Source: Cerasibacillus sp036516575 (GTDB taxonomy: Bacteria; Bacillota; Bacilli; Bacillales; Amphibacillaceae). From it: 64,000 bases of DNA. The notes under the pieces were generated by a model. The model did not search any database. It was given only the letters and a program-made list of their open reading frames with translations, and was not told the origin of the DNA. A program made the position numbers and the translations under genes. The first letter of the stretch is position 1. Each line of letters begins with the position of its first letter. This document shows, piece by piece, positions 44,080 through 51,972 of this stretch. Location: assembly GCF_036516575.1 (NCBI RefSeq), contig NZ_DATBTY010000003.1, positions 124,001 to 188,000 of the forward strand, in the 5' to 3' direction.

Positions 44080-45267
44080 TTAAGCTGTCATATCTTTTGC
44101 AGATCCGAAGAATTCGAAATGGCAATCTGCTTCAGATACATGAAATTGTCTTAAATGACGGTACATTGCTTCCATAAACCCTTCAGGCCCACAGAAATAA
44201 AAGGCAGCATCATTTGTTGGTAAGATAGGCGTTAACCAATCGTAATCAATATAACCGACGTTATCACAGTGATCCGCTTTCTCCGGCTCACTATAAACTG
44301 TAAAATTAGATACTTGTTTAAGTTCTTTAACAATGTCTTGAACGCGTTCTTTCATCGCGTGTACCTTCTCATTTCTTGCCGCATGGATAAAGAGCACTTC
44401 GCGGTTTGGTTGTTCTTTAATAACAGTTTCTAACATACTCATCATCGGTGTTAACCCAACTCCACCACTTAATAAAATAAGAGGTCTTGTGTCATCGATG
44501 TCAAGAATAAAATCACCTGCTGGCGCACTGACCGGAATAATACTTCCTTCATGAACATATTCATGTAAATAGTTAGACACAATACCACGTGGACTATTAT
44601 CTGTCGCATCTTCACGTTTAACGCTAATGCGATATACCCCTTCTCCAGTCGCACATGAAATCGTATATTGGCGTAAATGTGTATATGATTGTCCATCAAT
44701 CTCCGCTTTAATTGTTAAATACTGACCTGGTTTATGGTTAGGAAATGGATTTCCATCAGCAGGTTCTAAATAGAATGATGTAATAACATCACTTTCAACT
44801 ATCTTTTTCGTTACTTTGAAATCGCGGTAGTCTGCCCATCCACCTGGTTTATCTTCAACTTGTTGGTACATTCCTTTTTCAACTGAGATAAATACATTGG
44901 CTATTTCATTATAAGCTTTTTCCCAAGCCTCAATCACTTCAGGTGTTGCTACTTCCCCTAGCACATCTTTCATTCCTAATAATAAATGTTTTCCAACAAT
45001 TGGATAATGCTCAGGTTTAATATTTAAGCTTCTGTGTTTATGAGCAATCGGCATGACATGTGGTAAAATATCTTCAAGACGATCGATGTGAAGAGCTGCG
45101 GCATAGACAGTATTGGCAAGTGCACGTGATTGATCGCCCTTACGTTGGTTTGTTTGATTGAATATATTTTTTAATTCGGGATGGTTTTTGAACATTAATT
45201 GGTAGAAGCGAGCCGTAATTTCAGTACCATGTTTTTGTAATACGGGAACAGTCGCTTTAATGATATC
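44080..45267 (-). pseudogene. hmp: Flavohaemoglobin (nitric oxide dioxygenase), start codon and promoter lost
   Basis: The frame encodes nearly all of Hmp: the globin domain with NQRKGDQSRALANTVYAAA (distal Gln) and HKHRSLNIKPEHYPIVG (proximal His), the FAD-binding RQYTIS, and the NAD-binding LLSGGVGLTPMMSML ending ECFG-like FEFFGSAKD. Upstream of the first ATG (45195) the frame still encodes family sequence (DIIKATVPVLQKHGTEITAR, then FYQL). That stretch includes the haem-pocket Tyr of helix B, and has no start codon before a stop. The ATG at 45195 has no ribosome site. Sequence homology ends near 45267, where an nsrR fragment on the other strand begins. Probably not expressed as functional Hmp. 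Confidence 0.85.
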
Positions 45268-45271
45268 TGCT

Positions 45272-45397
45272 TGTAAATTAAAACATGTTTTAAATAAAGC
45301 ATTAGGAGCATTTCATAAAGTTCTTGATCAATATACATTAAACGATTTAATAGTAAATGAACCAGAACTACTTGCCTTAATGGGATTTGACGATTAA
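45272..45397 (+). pseudogene. nsrR: C-terminal remnant of NO-sensing repressor NsrR
   Basis: Reads CKLKHVLNKALGAFHKVLDQ then YTLNDLIVNEPELLALMG and stops at TAA. This matches the end of NsrR of the Rrf2 family: the last Fe-S cysteine followed by xLKxVLxxALxAFxxVLDxYTLxDL. About 100 N-terminal codons, including the winged helix and the first cysteines, are gone. It abuts the truncated 5' end of hmp, the classic NsrR target. The family assignment is from remembered motif similarity and should be verified by search. Confidence 0.75.
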
Positions 45398-45435
45398 TTC
45401 TACAAGTTAATAAAAAATAAATGATGGTGGTAAAT

Positions 45436-45903
45436 ATGACAGATGAACAATATATGTCTTTAGCGATAGAAGAAGCGAAGAAAGCAGAACAAATGAATGA
45501 AGTGCCTATTGGAGCAGTGATTGTTTATAACGGGGAAGTAATTGGTAAGGGCTATAATGTACGTGAGTCAACGCAAAGAACATTATCACATGCAGAACTT
45601 ATAGCGATTCAAGAGGCGAATAAGAAGTTAGGGAGTTGGCGCTTAGAGGACTGTACTTTATATGTCACATTAGAACCATGTCCGATGTGCGCTGGGGCCA
45701 TTGTCCAGTCACGCATAAATCGCGTTGTTTATGGGGCAACAGATCCGAAAGCAGGTTGTGCCGGGACATTAATGAATCTTTTAGAGGAAGAACGTTTTAA
45801 TCATCAAGTTGATGTCACACATGGTGTACTAGAAGAGGAATGTCGTATGCTTTTAACAAGTTTTTTCCGACATTTACGTCAAGCTAAGAAGAAACTTAAG
45901 TAA
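45436..45903 (+). CDS. tadA: tRNA-specific adenosine-34 deaminase TadA
   Basis: Zinc enzyme that makes inosine at position 34 of tRNA-Arg(ACG). 155 residues with the catalytic HAE (TLSHAELIAI, about residues 50-56) and the second zinc motif LEPCPMCAGAIVQSR. The N-terminus is MTDEQYMSLAIEEAKKAE. The start at 45436 is preferred because GGTGG lies a few bases upstream; five more codons are open before it. SRP RNA follows, as in other Bacillales. Its upstream neighbour is the broken nsrR, so its original promoter may have been affected. Confidence 0.95.
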   Translation: MTDEQYMSLAIEEAKKAEQMNEVPIGAVIVYNGEVIGKGYNVRESTQRTLSHAELIAIQEANKKLGSWRLEDCTLYVTLEPCPMCAGAIVQSRINRVVYGATDPKAGCAGTLMNLLEEERFNHQVDVTHGVLEEECRMLLTSFFRHLRQAKKKLK

Positions 45904-45927
45904 ATTTATCCAAATAAATAAATCCCA

Positions 45928-45956
45928 TTGCATTTTATAAGAAAAAAAAGTATAAT
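45928..45956 (+). promoter_or_regulatory. SRP RNA promoter
   Basis: TTGCAT, 17-base spacer, TATAAT; predicted start about 45962, matching the RNA 5' end. Confidence 0.8.
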
Positions 45957-45961
45957 GAGTA

Positions 45962-46233
45962 TTACCGTGCTAAGTGGGGAGCTAGCGGCACCCTGTACTC
46001 GCAATCCGCTATAGCGAGACTGAATTCCCAATCGAGGTGGCCGGATTTATGGTCTGCCTTAAGGAATTGGTGTTGACGCTTAGGTCCTGCGCAACAGAAA
46101 CCCATGAACCCTGTCAGGTCCGGAAGGAAGCAGCAGTAAGTGGTCATTTCTGTGTGCCGTGGGGTTACCGAAGCTGAGCCATGAACTTAAGTAACGCATA
46201 GGTCCGTTCCATCGACTGCGGGTGCACGGCATA
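45962..46233 (+). ncRNA. ffs: Signal recognition particle RNA, large Bacillus type
   Basis: About 270 nt. The conserved Ffh-binding helix 8 is visible as CCCTGTCAGGTCCGGAAGGA followed by AGCAGCAGTAAG (about 46108-46140). The Alu-domain start GTGCTAAGTGGGGAGCTAGC with GGCACCCTG is typical of the long Bacillus scRNA. The 5' CCGTGC (45965) pairs with the 3' GCACGG (46224). Located between tadA and dnaX as in B. subtilis. Ends are estimated. Confidence 0.95.
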
Positions 46234-46246
46234 CATAGATAAAACG

Positions 46247-46286
46247 AAACCCCTTGTACCTGTTTGGTAGTAAGGGGTTAATTTTT
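46247..46286. terminator. Terminator of SRP RNA, shared with the convergent small gene
   Basis: Stem of about 13 bp (AACCCCTTGTACC with GGTAGTAAGGGGTT, one bulge) followed on the plus strand by AATTTTTT; on the minus strand it is followed by TCGTTTTATC. The stop codon of the minus-strand small membrane protein lies in its right arm. Confidence 0.8.
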
Positions 46287-46490
46287 TCGGTTGACATACA
46301 GGTCTGTCAATTTCCGTGCTAATGTAAGAGAAACTAATACAATTCCAGGAACAACACAAAACATGAGAATAAAAAGAAAAACACCCGTAAAATGAAGAAA
46401 AGCATCATTAATTAGACCAACAATTTTATATTGAATGGCAAAGAGAATCATAAAGCTAATTAAATAAATTGTTTTAGCAATTTTATCCAC
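46278..46490 (-). CDS. Small membrane protein of unknown function
   Basis: 70 residues with two long hydrophobic segments (IYLISFMILFAIQYKIVGLI and FTGVFLFILMFCVVPGIVLVSL) and a short basic C-terminus. GTG start with AGAGGGG six bases upstream, which supports a real gene. It converges on the SRP RNA and shares its terminator. I do not recognise the family; a DUF-type small membrane protein next to dnaX is plausible. Confidence 0.6.
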   Translation of the reverse strand: MDKIAKTIYLISFMILFAIQYKIVGLINDAFLHFTGVFLFILMFCVVPGIVLVSLTLARKLTDLYVNRKN

Positions 46491-46676
46491 TTAGACCCCT
46501 CTTTTATCATAAGTCTTCATCAATTTTTTGTAATCGCACACATTAACAATTCTAATTTCTATTATATCAAAGGAATCATCTAAAAATAGTAAAACAGAAA
46601 ATCATTCGATAATAGTTCACAATCACCCAATGTTTAAGATATACTTAAGAAGAGACGATGGAAAGGAACATGTGAA

Positions 46677-48362
46677 ATGAGTTATCAGGCATTATATCGA
46701 AAATGGCGTCCACGGACATTTGCAGATGTAGTTGGTCAATCACATATAACAAAAACATTACAAAATGCCATTTTAAATAATCAATTTTCGCATGCTTATT
46801 TATTCTCTGGCCCACGTGGGACAGGGAAGACAAGTGCTGCCAAAATTTTCGCTCAAGCGATCAATTGTGAGCAGGCACCAAGTGAAGAACCTTGTAATGA
46901 ATGTCAAGCATGTCGTGGTATTTTAGATGGTTCAATTTCTGATGTCATCGAGATGGATGCGGCTTCAAACACAAGTGTTGAAGATGTTCGTGATATTCGT
47001 GATCATGTCAAGTATGCATCAACATCAGTTCCATACAAAGTTTATATTATTGATGAAGTGCATATGATATCAACGAGTGCGTTCAATGCGTTATTAAAAA
47101 CTTTAGAAGAACCTCCTAAACATGTTGTTTTCATTTTAGCGACGACGGAACCACATAAAATTCCGCTAACCATTATTTCTCGGTGTCAACGTTTTGATTT
47201 TAAACCCATTTCATCGCAAACGATTGTTCAGCGTATGCATCATATTGTAAGTGAAGAAGAAACACCTGTTTCAGAAGAAGCGTTACAAGCGATTGCTCTA
47301 GCGGCTGAAGGTGGAATGCGTGATGCGCTTAGTATACTCGATCAAGCCATTTCTTATAGTGATGGTGAAGTGTTACTAGAGGACGTGTTGGCTGTCACAG
47401 GTGGTGTGTCGCAACATATTTTAACAGATATTGTGACAGCGATGTATGAGCAAGATATTCAAACCAGTTTGTCACTCTTTGATGAGTTGATCCAGCACGG
47501 GAAAGACCCCGGTCGCTTTGTTTACGATATGATTTACTTTTTACGTGACCTATTACTTTATAAAAGCGCACCGACATTAGAAACGTTATTAGAACGTGCA
47601 ACGGTCGATGAAACTTTTAGGACACTAGTTGAAGCTATATCAGTAGCGTGGATTCAAGAAGCTATTATGCGCATGAATGATTGTCAGCAGGAAATAAAGT
47701 GGACGAATAATCCAAAAGTATTTATTGAGATTGCTCTCATTTCTATTACGAATCGCCATCAAAATCAAGCGACAGAGCAAGATACAAGTGCTTCTCCAGT
47801 CATTCATAAAATCAACCAATTAGAAAAAGAAGTTCAATCATTAAAGGAAACAACGACGACATCGCCACAACAAGAAGTGGCCGTTCAAAAACCGCAAAAA
47901 AGGCAAATGAGGCCATCAAAGAACAGTTATAAAGTGCCATTTGAGCGTATTCGTCTTACATTACAGGAAGCACAAAAAGATATGCTTCGTAAAGTCCAAG
48001 CGGATTGGGCGACGTTTTTATCACAATTAAAGGCTACTAGCGCGCCAGCCCATGCGACAATTCAGGACTCTAAACCAGTAGCGGCATCACCAAAGGCAGT
48101 TGTTGTCGCATTTAAATATGAAATCCATTGTTCCTTATTTTTGGATAACCAGTCTTTAGCCGAGTCTGTATTAGCGAGCGTGACGCAAAAAGAAATGACT
48201 ATCATTCCGATTCCGGCTGCGGATTGGAAATCATTACGGCAAGAATATGTGAAAAATCAAGAACACGCAGCAACGAACCAAGAAACAGAAACCGAAACCG
48301 AGCCAGTAGTTGAAGAGGCGAAGAAGTTGTTCGGTGATGATGTTGTGAAAGTTCATGAATAA
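46677..48362 (+). CDS. dnaX: DNA polymerase III subunits gamma/tau
   Basis: Clamp-loader ATPase that loads DnaN and couples the replicase to helicase. 561 residues: MSYQALYRKWRPRTFADVVG, Walker A FSGPRGTGKTSAAK (about 44-57), zinc motif CEQAPSEEPCNECQAC, Walker B VYIIDEVHM and sensor region ATTEPHKIP with arginine-finger SRC. The C-terminal tau part is variable and Gln/Thr-rich with coiled-coil segments. There is no obvious slippery run for a short gamma product. ebfC and recR follow on the same strand. Confidence 0.96.
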   Translation: MSYQALYRKWRPRTFADVVGQSHITKTLQNAILNNQFSHAYLFSGPRGTGKTSAAKIFAQAINCEQAPSEEPCNECQACRGILDGSISDVIEMDAASNTSVEDVRDIRDHVKYASTSVPYKVYIIDEVHMISTSAFNALLKTLEEPPKHVVFILATTEPHKIPLTIISRCQRFDFKPISSQTIVQRMHHIVSEEETPVSEEALQAIALAAEGGMRDALSILDQAISYSDGEVLLEDVLAVTGGVSQHILTDIVTAMYEQDIQTSLSLFDELIQHGKDPGRFVYDMIYFLRDLLLYKSAPTLETLLERATVDETFRTLVEAISVAWIQEAIMRMNDCQQEIKWTNNPKVFIEIALISITNRHQNQATEQDTSASPVIHKINQLEKEVQSLKETTTTSPQQEVAVQKPQKRQMRPSKNSYKVPFERIRLTLQEAQKDMLRKVQADWATFLSQLKATSAPAHATIQDSKPVAASPKAVVVAFKYEIHCSLFLDNQSLAESVLASVTQKEMTIIPIPAADWKSLRQEYVKNQEHAATNQETETETEPVVEEAKKLFGDDVVKVHE

Positions 48363-48458
48363 GAATATAATTGGATTACTGAGATAAACTCTCGTATAAT
48401 GATTAGTTGAAAATAAGAGATGACATTGAATTGAATTAAAAAGAAGGAGGCGTTTTCC

Positions 48459-48776
48459 ATGAGAGGTATGGGAAATATGGGAAATATGATGAAACAGATG
48501 CAGAAAATGCAGAAGAAAATGATGAAAGCACAAGATGAACTACATGAAATGACATTTGAAGCATCTGTAGGCGGCGGAATGGTTACAATCACTGCGAATG
48601 GAAAAAAAGAAATTACAGATATCAAGATTGAAGAAGAAGTTATTGACCCAGATGATATTGAAATGCTACAAGATTTAATTATTGCTGCAACAAATGATGT
48701 TTTGAAGCAAATTGATGATAAAACAGCTGAAACAATGGGACAGTTCACAAAAGGATTGCCTGGTGGATTGTTCTAG
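48459..48776 (+). CDS. ebfC: Nucleoid-associated protein EbfC (YaaK/YbaB family)
   Basis: 105-residue DNA-binding protein of the YbaB/EbfC family. A Met/Gly/Lys-rich N-terminus (MRGMGNMGNMMKQMQKMQKK) precedes the conserved core FEASVGGGMVTITANGKKEI and DPDDIEMLQDLIIAATNDV, ending GLPGGLF. AGGAGG precedes the ATG. The dnaX-ebfC-recR order is widely conserved. Its precise role is unclear; homologues bend and bridge DNA. Confidence 0.94.
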   Translation: MRGMGNMGNMMKQMQKMQKKMMKAQDELHEMTFEASVGGGMVTITANGKKEITDIKIEEEVIDPDDIEMLQDLIIAATNDVLKQIDDKTAETMGQFTKGLPGGLF

Positions 48777-48788
48777 GAGGCATAAATC

Positions 48789-49385
48789 ATGTACTACCCG
48801 GAACCAATTTCCAAGTTGATTGATAGTTTTACAAAATTGCCAGGAATCGGACCAAAAACAGCCGTACGTCTGGCATTTTTTGTTTTAAATATGCAGGAAG
48901 ATGATGTCATCGAATTTGCGCAAGCACTCGTTAATGCGAAAAGAAAATTAACGCATTGTACGATTTGTGGCCATATTACTGACCAAGATCCTTGCGCTAT
49001 TTGTCAAGACTCATCACGCGATGAATCGATTATTTGTGTCGTACAAGATTCTAAAGACGTGATTGCTATGGAGAAAATGAAGGAATATCACGGAAAATAT
49101 CATGTCTTAAATGGTGCCATCTCTCCAATGGACGGCATCGGCCCAGAAGATATTAATGTTCCTTCTTTACTAAATCGTTTAAAAGACGAGCATGTCAAAG
49201 AATTAATTTTAGCAACGAACCCAAATATTGAAGGAGAAGCTACTGCGATGTATATTTCTCGTTTAGTCAAACCATCGGGAATAAAAACGACACGTATTGC
49301 TCACGGGTTACCAGTAGGTGGCGATTTAGAATATGCAGATGAAGTGACATTATCAAAAGCATTGGAAGGCAGACGAGAACTTTAG
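48789..49385 (+). CDS. recR: Recombination mediator RecR
   Basis: Ring-forming protein that with RecF/RecO loads RecA at single-strand gaps. 198 residues: an N-terminal helix-hairpin-helix (FTKLPGIGPKTAVRLAFF), a four-Cys zinc finger (CTICGHITDQDPCAICQD, about 57-74) and a TOPRIM domain (IICVVQDSKDVIAME, ATNPNIEGEATAMYI). AGGAGG precedes the ATG. It is 12 bases after ebfC. Confidence 0.96.
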   Translation: MYYPEPISKLIDSFTKLPGIGPKTAVRLAFFVLNMQEDDVIEFAQALVNAKRKLTHCTICGHITDQDPCAICQDSSRDESIICVVQDSKDVIAMEKMKEYHGKYHVLNGAISPMDGIGPEDINVPSLLNRLKDEHVKELILATNPNIEGEATAMYISRLVKPSGIKTTRIAHGLPVGGDLEYADEVTLSKALEGRREL

Positions 49386-49400
49386 AATTTAGGTGACAGC

Positions 49401-49622
49401 ATGAGACGAAAAAAGAGAAAACGTCAAGTTGATGAACAATTGTTAGGGGCGATTTTTACGGTCGAGAGAGAATGGAAACGCGTCCAGTCGATTGTTGAGC
49501 AAAGTATCGAACCAACTATTGATGGACAAAACAGAGTAGCAATTGCCCAAGCAAAATATATGTTTTTATTACGCGAAGCTAAACGCAGACAGATTAATGC
49601 ACTAAGATATGGTCAATCATAA
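49401..49622 (+). CDS. yaaL: YaaL-like DUF2508 protein
   Basis: 73 residues, highly basic N-terminus (MRRKKRKRQVDEQLLGAIF), then ERWKRVQ-like VEREWKRVQSIVEQSIEP and KYMFLLREAKRRQINALRY. Matches YaaL between recR and bofA in Bacillus. Function unknown. AGGTGAC precedes the ATG. A terminator starts right at its stop. Confidence 0.88.
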   Translation: MRRKKRKRQVDEQLLGAIFTVEREWKRVQSIVEQSIEPTIDGQNRVAIAQAKYMFLLREAKRRQINALRYGQS

Positions 49623-49657
49623 AAAACGAGGAAAATCGTCATTTCCTCGTTTTTTTA
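49621..49657 (+). terminator. yaaL terminator
   Basis: Stem AAACGAGGAAA/TTTCCTCGTTT with a short loop followed by seven T residues. It overlaps the yaaL stop codon. Confidence 0.85.
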
Positions 49658-49734
49658 GTAAGGTATCAAATAACATATTTTCTGGCTCCATTTCATATGT
49701 ATGGGTAAGACGAGATTGAAAAGGAGCGAGTCCT

Positions 49735-50001
49735 GTGAGTCCGATACTTGTGATTTCAATTATTATAGGATTAATTATTTTAGTACTCTTTGTTGGTGCC
49801 CCACTCCGCATCATGCATTTAATTGGACAAAGCATGGTGAAAGTAGCCATCGGTCTTCTCTTATTATTCTTTATTAATCTGTTCGGTGGCTGGATTGGAC
49901 TACATGTACCAATTAATCTATTTACGGTCATTGTTTCAGGATTTCTGGGGCTGTTTGGTATTGTATCGTTAACAGCTATTCATCTCTTAATATTGTCCTA
50001 A
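49735..50001 (+). CDS. bofA: Sigma-K processing inhibitor BofA
   Basis: 88-residue membrane protein that, with SpoIVFA, holds the SpoIVFB protease inactive in the outer forespore membrane until the sigma-G signal. Two to three hydrophobic helices (VISIIIGLIILVLFVGAPLR, VKVAIGLLLLFFINLFGGWI, FTVIVSGFLGLFGIVSLTAI); the NLFGG-type motif and C-terminal hydrophobic tail fit the family. The GTG start has AAGGAG upstream. It is in the conserved place after yaaL. Confidence 0.92.
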   Translation: MSPILVISIIIGLIILVLFVGAPLRIMHLIGQSMVKVAIGLLLLFFINLFGGWIGLHVPINLFTVIVSGFLGLFGIVSLTAIHLLILS

Positions 50002-50029
50002 TCCTATGAAAAAAGTTTCAAAGACTTCC

Positions 50030-50059
50030 GTATATCTTCCGTTAGTCTAGGAGATAATA
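50030..50059 (+). promoter_or_regulatory. Sigma-F type promoter of csfB
   Basis: GTATA, 15-base spacer, GGAGATAATA, matching the GTATA-N15-GGnnAnAnTR forespore consensus. csfB of B. subtilis is sigma-F dependent. The 8-bp inverted repeat CCGTTAGT/ACTAACGG (50039-50046 with 50061-50068) brackets the -10 and runs up to the ribosome site. Confidence 0.75.
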
Positions 50060-50078
50060 TACTAACGGAGGTGGGGAG

Positions 50079-50276
50079 ATGAAGGAAAATCGTCCATTAA
50101 AATGGGAAACATGCGGCATTTGTGACCAAGAAAAAACAGAAGGGTACTACTTATACCAGATGTATATATGTATTGCGTGTGAACAAAAAATAATTACGAC
50201 AGACCCAACTGATGAGAAATATCTTTATTATCTTAGAAAATTAGAACAAATTAATCAACCGAAACTTTATTCATAG
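50079..50276 (+). CDS. csfB: Anti-sigma-G factor CsfB (Gin)
   Basis: 65-residue zinc-binding protein that inhibits sigma-G early in the forespore. Two CxxC pairs (WETCGICDQEK and YICIACEQK) fit the Gin zinc site; the rest is a short Tyr/Leu-rich helix. GGAGGTGGGGAG precedes the ATG. A forespore-type promoter lies upstream. Its presence with BofA and YabG shows the sporulation sigma cascade is retained. B. subtilis xpaC and yaaN, which follow there, are absent here. Confidence 0.92.
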   Translation: MKENRPLKWETCGICDQEKTEGYYLYQMYICIACEQKIITTDPTDEKYLYYLRKLEQINQPKLYS

Positions 50277-50287
50277 AATGAGTCTTT

Positions 50288-50312
50288 GCCCTTTATAGCA
50301 AGGGCTTTTTTG
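50288..50312 (+). terminator. csfB terminator
   Basis: GCCCTT/AAGGGC stem with a 6-base loop followed by six T residues. Confidence 0.85.
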
Positions 50313-50509
50313 TTATATGATGTTAAATAACCGTCAAGTTATTTAATGGGAATAGAAGTTTCGTGAAAATTAAGTGTCAGACATGCTACAATGAAGGTAA
50401 GCCACCTTTTATAGCATTACAAAAAGGCAGTGGAAATAATATAAAAATCGTAGCATTGCGATTGAACATAGATAATAGTGTTTAGTGTGTACTGAAGGAG
50501 AAATGGAAT

Positions 50510-51160
50510 GTGGCAGGACTATTTATAACTTTTGAAGGTGGCGAAGGAGCGGGAAAGACGACCGTTCTTCAGACCATTAGAAAACAACTCATCAATAAAG
50601 GTTATGATGTATTAACAACAAGAGAGCCTGGTGGCATTCGGATTGCTGAACGGATTCGTAACATTATACTGACACCAGAACATACGGAAATGGATGGTCG
50701 TACAGAAGCGCTTTTATATGCTGCAGCTAGACGGCAACATCTTGTTGAAAAGATATTACCTGCGTTAGATGCGGGTAAAATCGTCCTTTGTGATAGATTT
50801 ATCGATTCTAGTTTAGCATATCAAGGTTATGCACGTGGTCTAGGCATGGATGAAGTTTTTCAAATGAATCAATTTGCGATTCAGGATGCGATGCCAGATT
50901 TAACATTATTTTTTGATATTGAGCCTGAAGAAGGATTAAAGCGAATTGCGGCGAATAAAGATAGAGAAAGGAATCGCTTGGATTTAGAAGTTCTATCTTT
51001 TCATGAAAAAGTATATGAAGCATATCATCTATTGGTGGAGAAATTCCCCGACCGAATTAAAGTCATTCAAGCTAACCAACCTTTAGAACGTGTTGAAAAC
51101 GAGGCGCTTTTGCAGATTATAGCGTTTTTAAAAAACAATTCATTTATTGGGAGGGATTGA
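50510..51160 (+). CDS. tmk: Thymidylate kinase
   Basis: Phosphorylates dTMP to dTDP. 216 residues with the P-loop FEGGEGAGKTTVLQ (about 8-21), the DR(Y/F/W) motif in VLCDRFIDSSLAYQGYARG, TREPGG for dTMP binding, and lid KDRERNRLD. The start is GTG (MAGLFITFEGG) with AAGGAG nine bases upstream. It opens the tmk-darA-yaaR-holB-ricT-yabA run. Confidence 0.95.
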   Translation: MAGLFITFEGGEGAGKTTVLQTIRKQLINKGYDVLTTREPGGIRIAERIRNIILTPEHTEMDGRTEALLYAAARRQHLVEKILPALDAGKIVLCDRFIDSSLAYQGYARGLGMDEVFQMNQFAIQDAMPDLTLFFDIEPEEGLKRIAANKDRERNRLDLEVLSFHEKVYEAYHLLVEKFPDRIKVIQANQPLERVENEALLQIIAFLKNNSFIGRD

Positions 51161-51163
51161 ATC

Positions 51164-51493
51164 ATGAAGTTACTCATTGCGGTTGTTCAGGATAAAGATT
51201 CAAATCGGTTGATACAAGCTTTGGGAAATCGTCATTTTAAAACAACAAAGCTTGCTTCGACTGGAGGATTTTTAAAAGAAGGTAATACAACATTGATGAT
51301 CGGATGTGAGGATCATGAAGTAGAAACAGCATTAGATATCATCCGTGATAATTGCTCACAGCGTGAACAAATGGTTGCACCTATTTCGCCGATGGGTGGA
51401 AATGCCGATTCATATATCCCGAAACCTGTTAAGGTAGAAGTTGGTGGAGCAACCGTATTCGTCTTACCAATCGAATCTTTCTTTCAATTTTAA
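51164..51493 (+). CDS. darA: Cyclic-di-AMP receptor DarA (PstA/YaaQ)
   Basis: PII-like trimeric protein that binds c-di-AMP; downstream partners are poorly known. 109 residues: MKLLIAVVQDKDSNRLIQAL, the TTKLASTGGFLKEGNTTLMI ligand segment, the flexible loop QMVAPISPMGGNADSYIP and KVEVGGATVFVLPIE. It begins three bases after the tmk stop with GGGAGGG upstream. The hydrolase for its ligand, GdpP, is also in this window. Confidence 0.94.
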   Translation: MKLLIAVVQDKDSNRLIQALGNRHFKTTKLASTGGFLKEGNTTLMIGCEDHEVETALDIIRDNCSQREQMVAPISPMGGNADSYIPKPVKVEVGGATVFVLPIESFFQF

Positions 51494-51511
51494 TAATAGG
51501 GGTTACTATCG

Positions 51512-51955
51512 ATGAAGATTACACAAGACTTACGATCACAAATTGAGCCTACTAAGAAAAACACGCGTTTAATGACTGAACAAAAACATTCATCTTTTCA
51601 TAAACTTGTTCAGTCACAAGCACAACAATTAAAGCAACATGAATTATCTAAGTTAATGGAAGATATTAATCTACAAGGCGATCGTTTAGTGCGTCATCGT
51701 TCTTTTCGCGACTTGGCGATCTTTAAAAGACTCGTTCGTGGGTTTTTAAAAGAAGCGGTGTCAGATGGGCTTGAATTAAAGAAGTCGCATAGTTTTAGTG
51801 CTTTTGGTGAAAGTCGTCAGTTAACGATTGTCAAAGAAGTAGATGCTAAATTACTTCTTTTAACGGAAGAAGTACTACAAGGAGGCCAAAGAGGGGTCGA
51901 TTTGTTAGAGATGATTGGTGAAATTAAAGGATTACTCGTTAATTTATATATTTAG
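51512..51955 (+). CDS. yaaR: YaaR-like DUF327 protein
   Basis: 147-residue DUF327 protein, function unknown, in its conserved place between darA and holB. Helical, charged; visible core SFHKLVQSQAQQLKQHELSK and IFKRLVRGFLKEAVSDGLEL, then LLLLTEEVLQGGQRGVDLLE. Ribosome site TAGGGG is somewhat weak. No signal peptide or membrane segment. Confidence 0.88.
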   Translation: MKITQDLRSQIEPTKKNTRLMTEQKHSSFHKLVQSQAQQLKQHELSKLMEDINLQGDRLVRHRSFRDLAIFKRLVRGFLKEAVSDGLELKKSHSFSAFGESRQLTIVKEVDAKLLLLTEEVLQGGQRGVDLLEMIGEIKGLLVNLYI

Positions 51956-51972
51956 AAGGAATGTGGATATGA

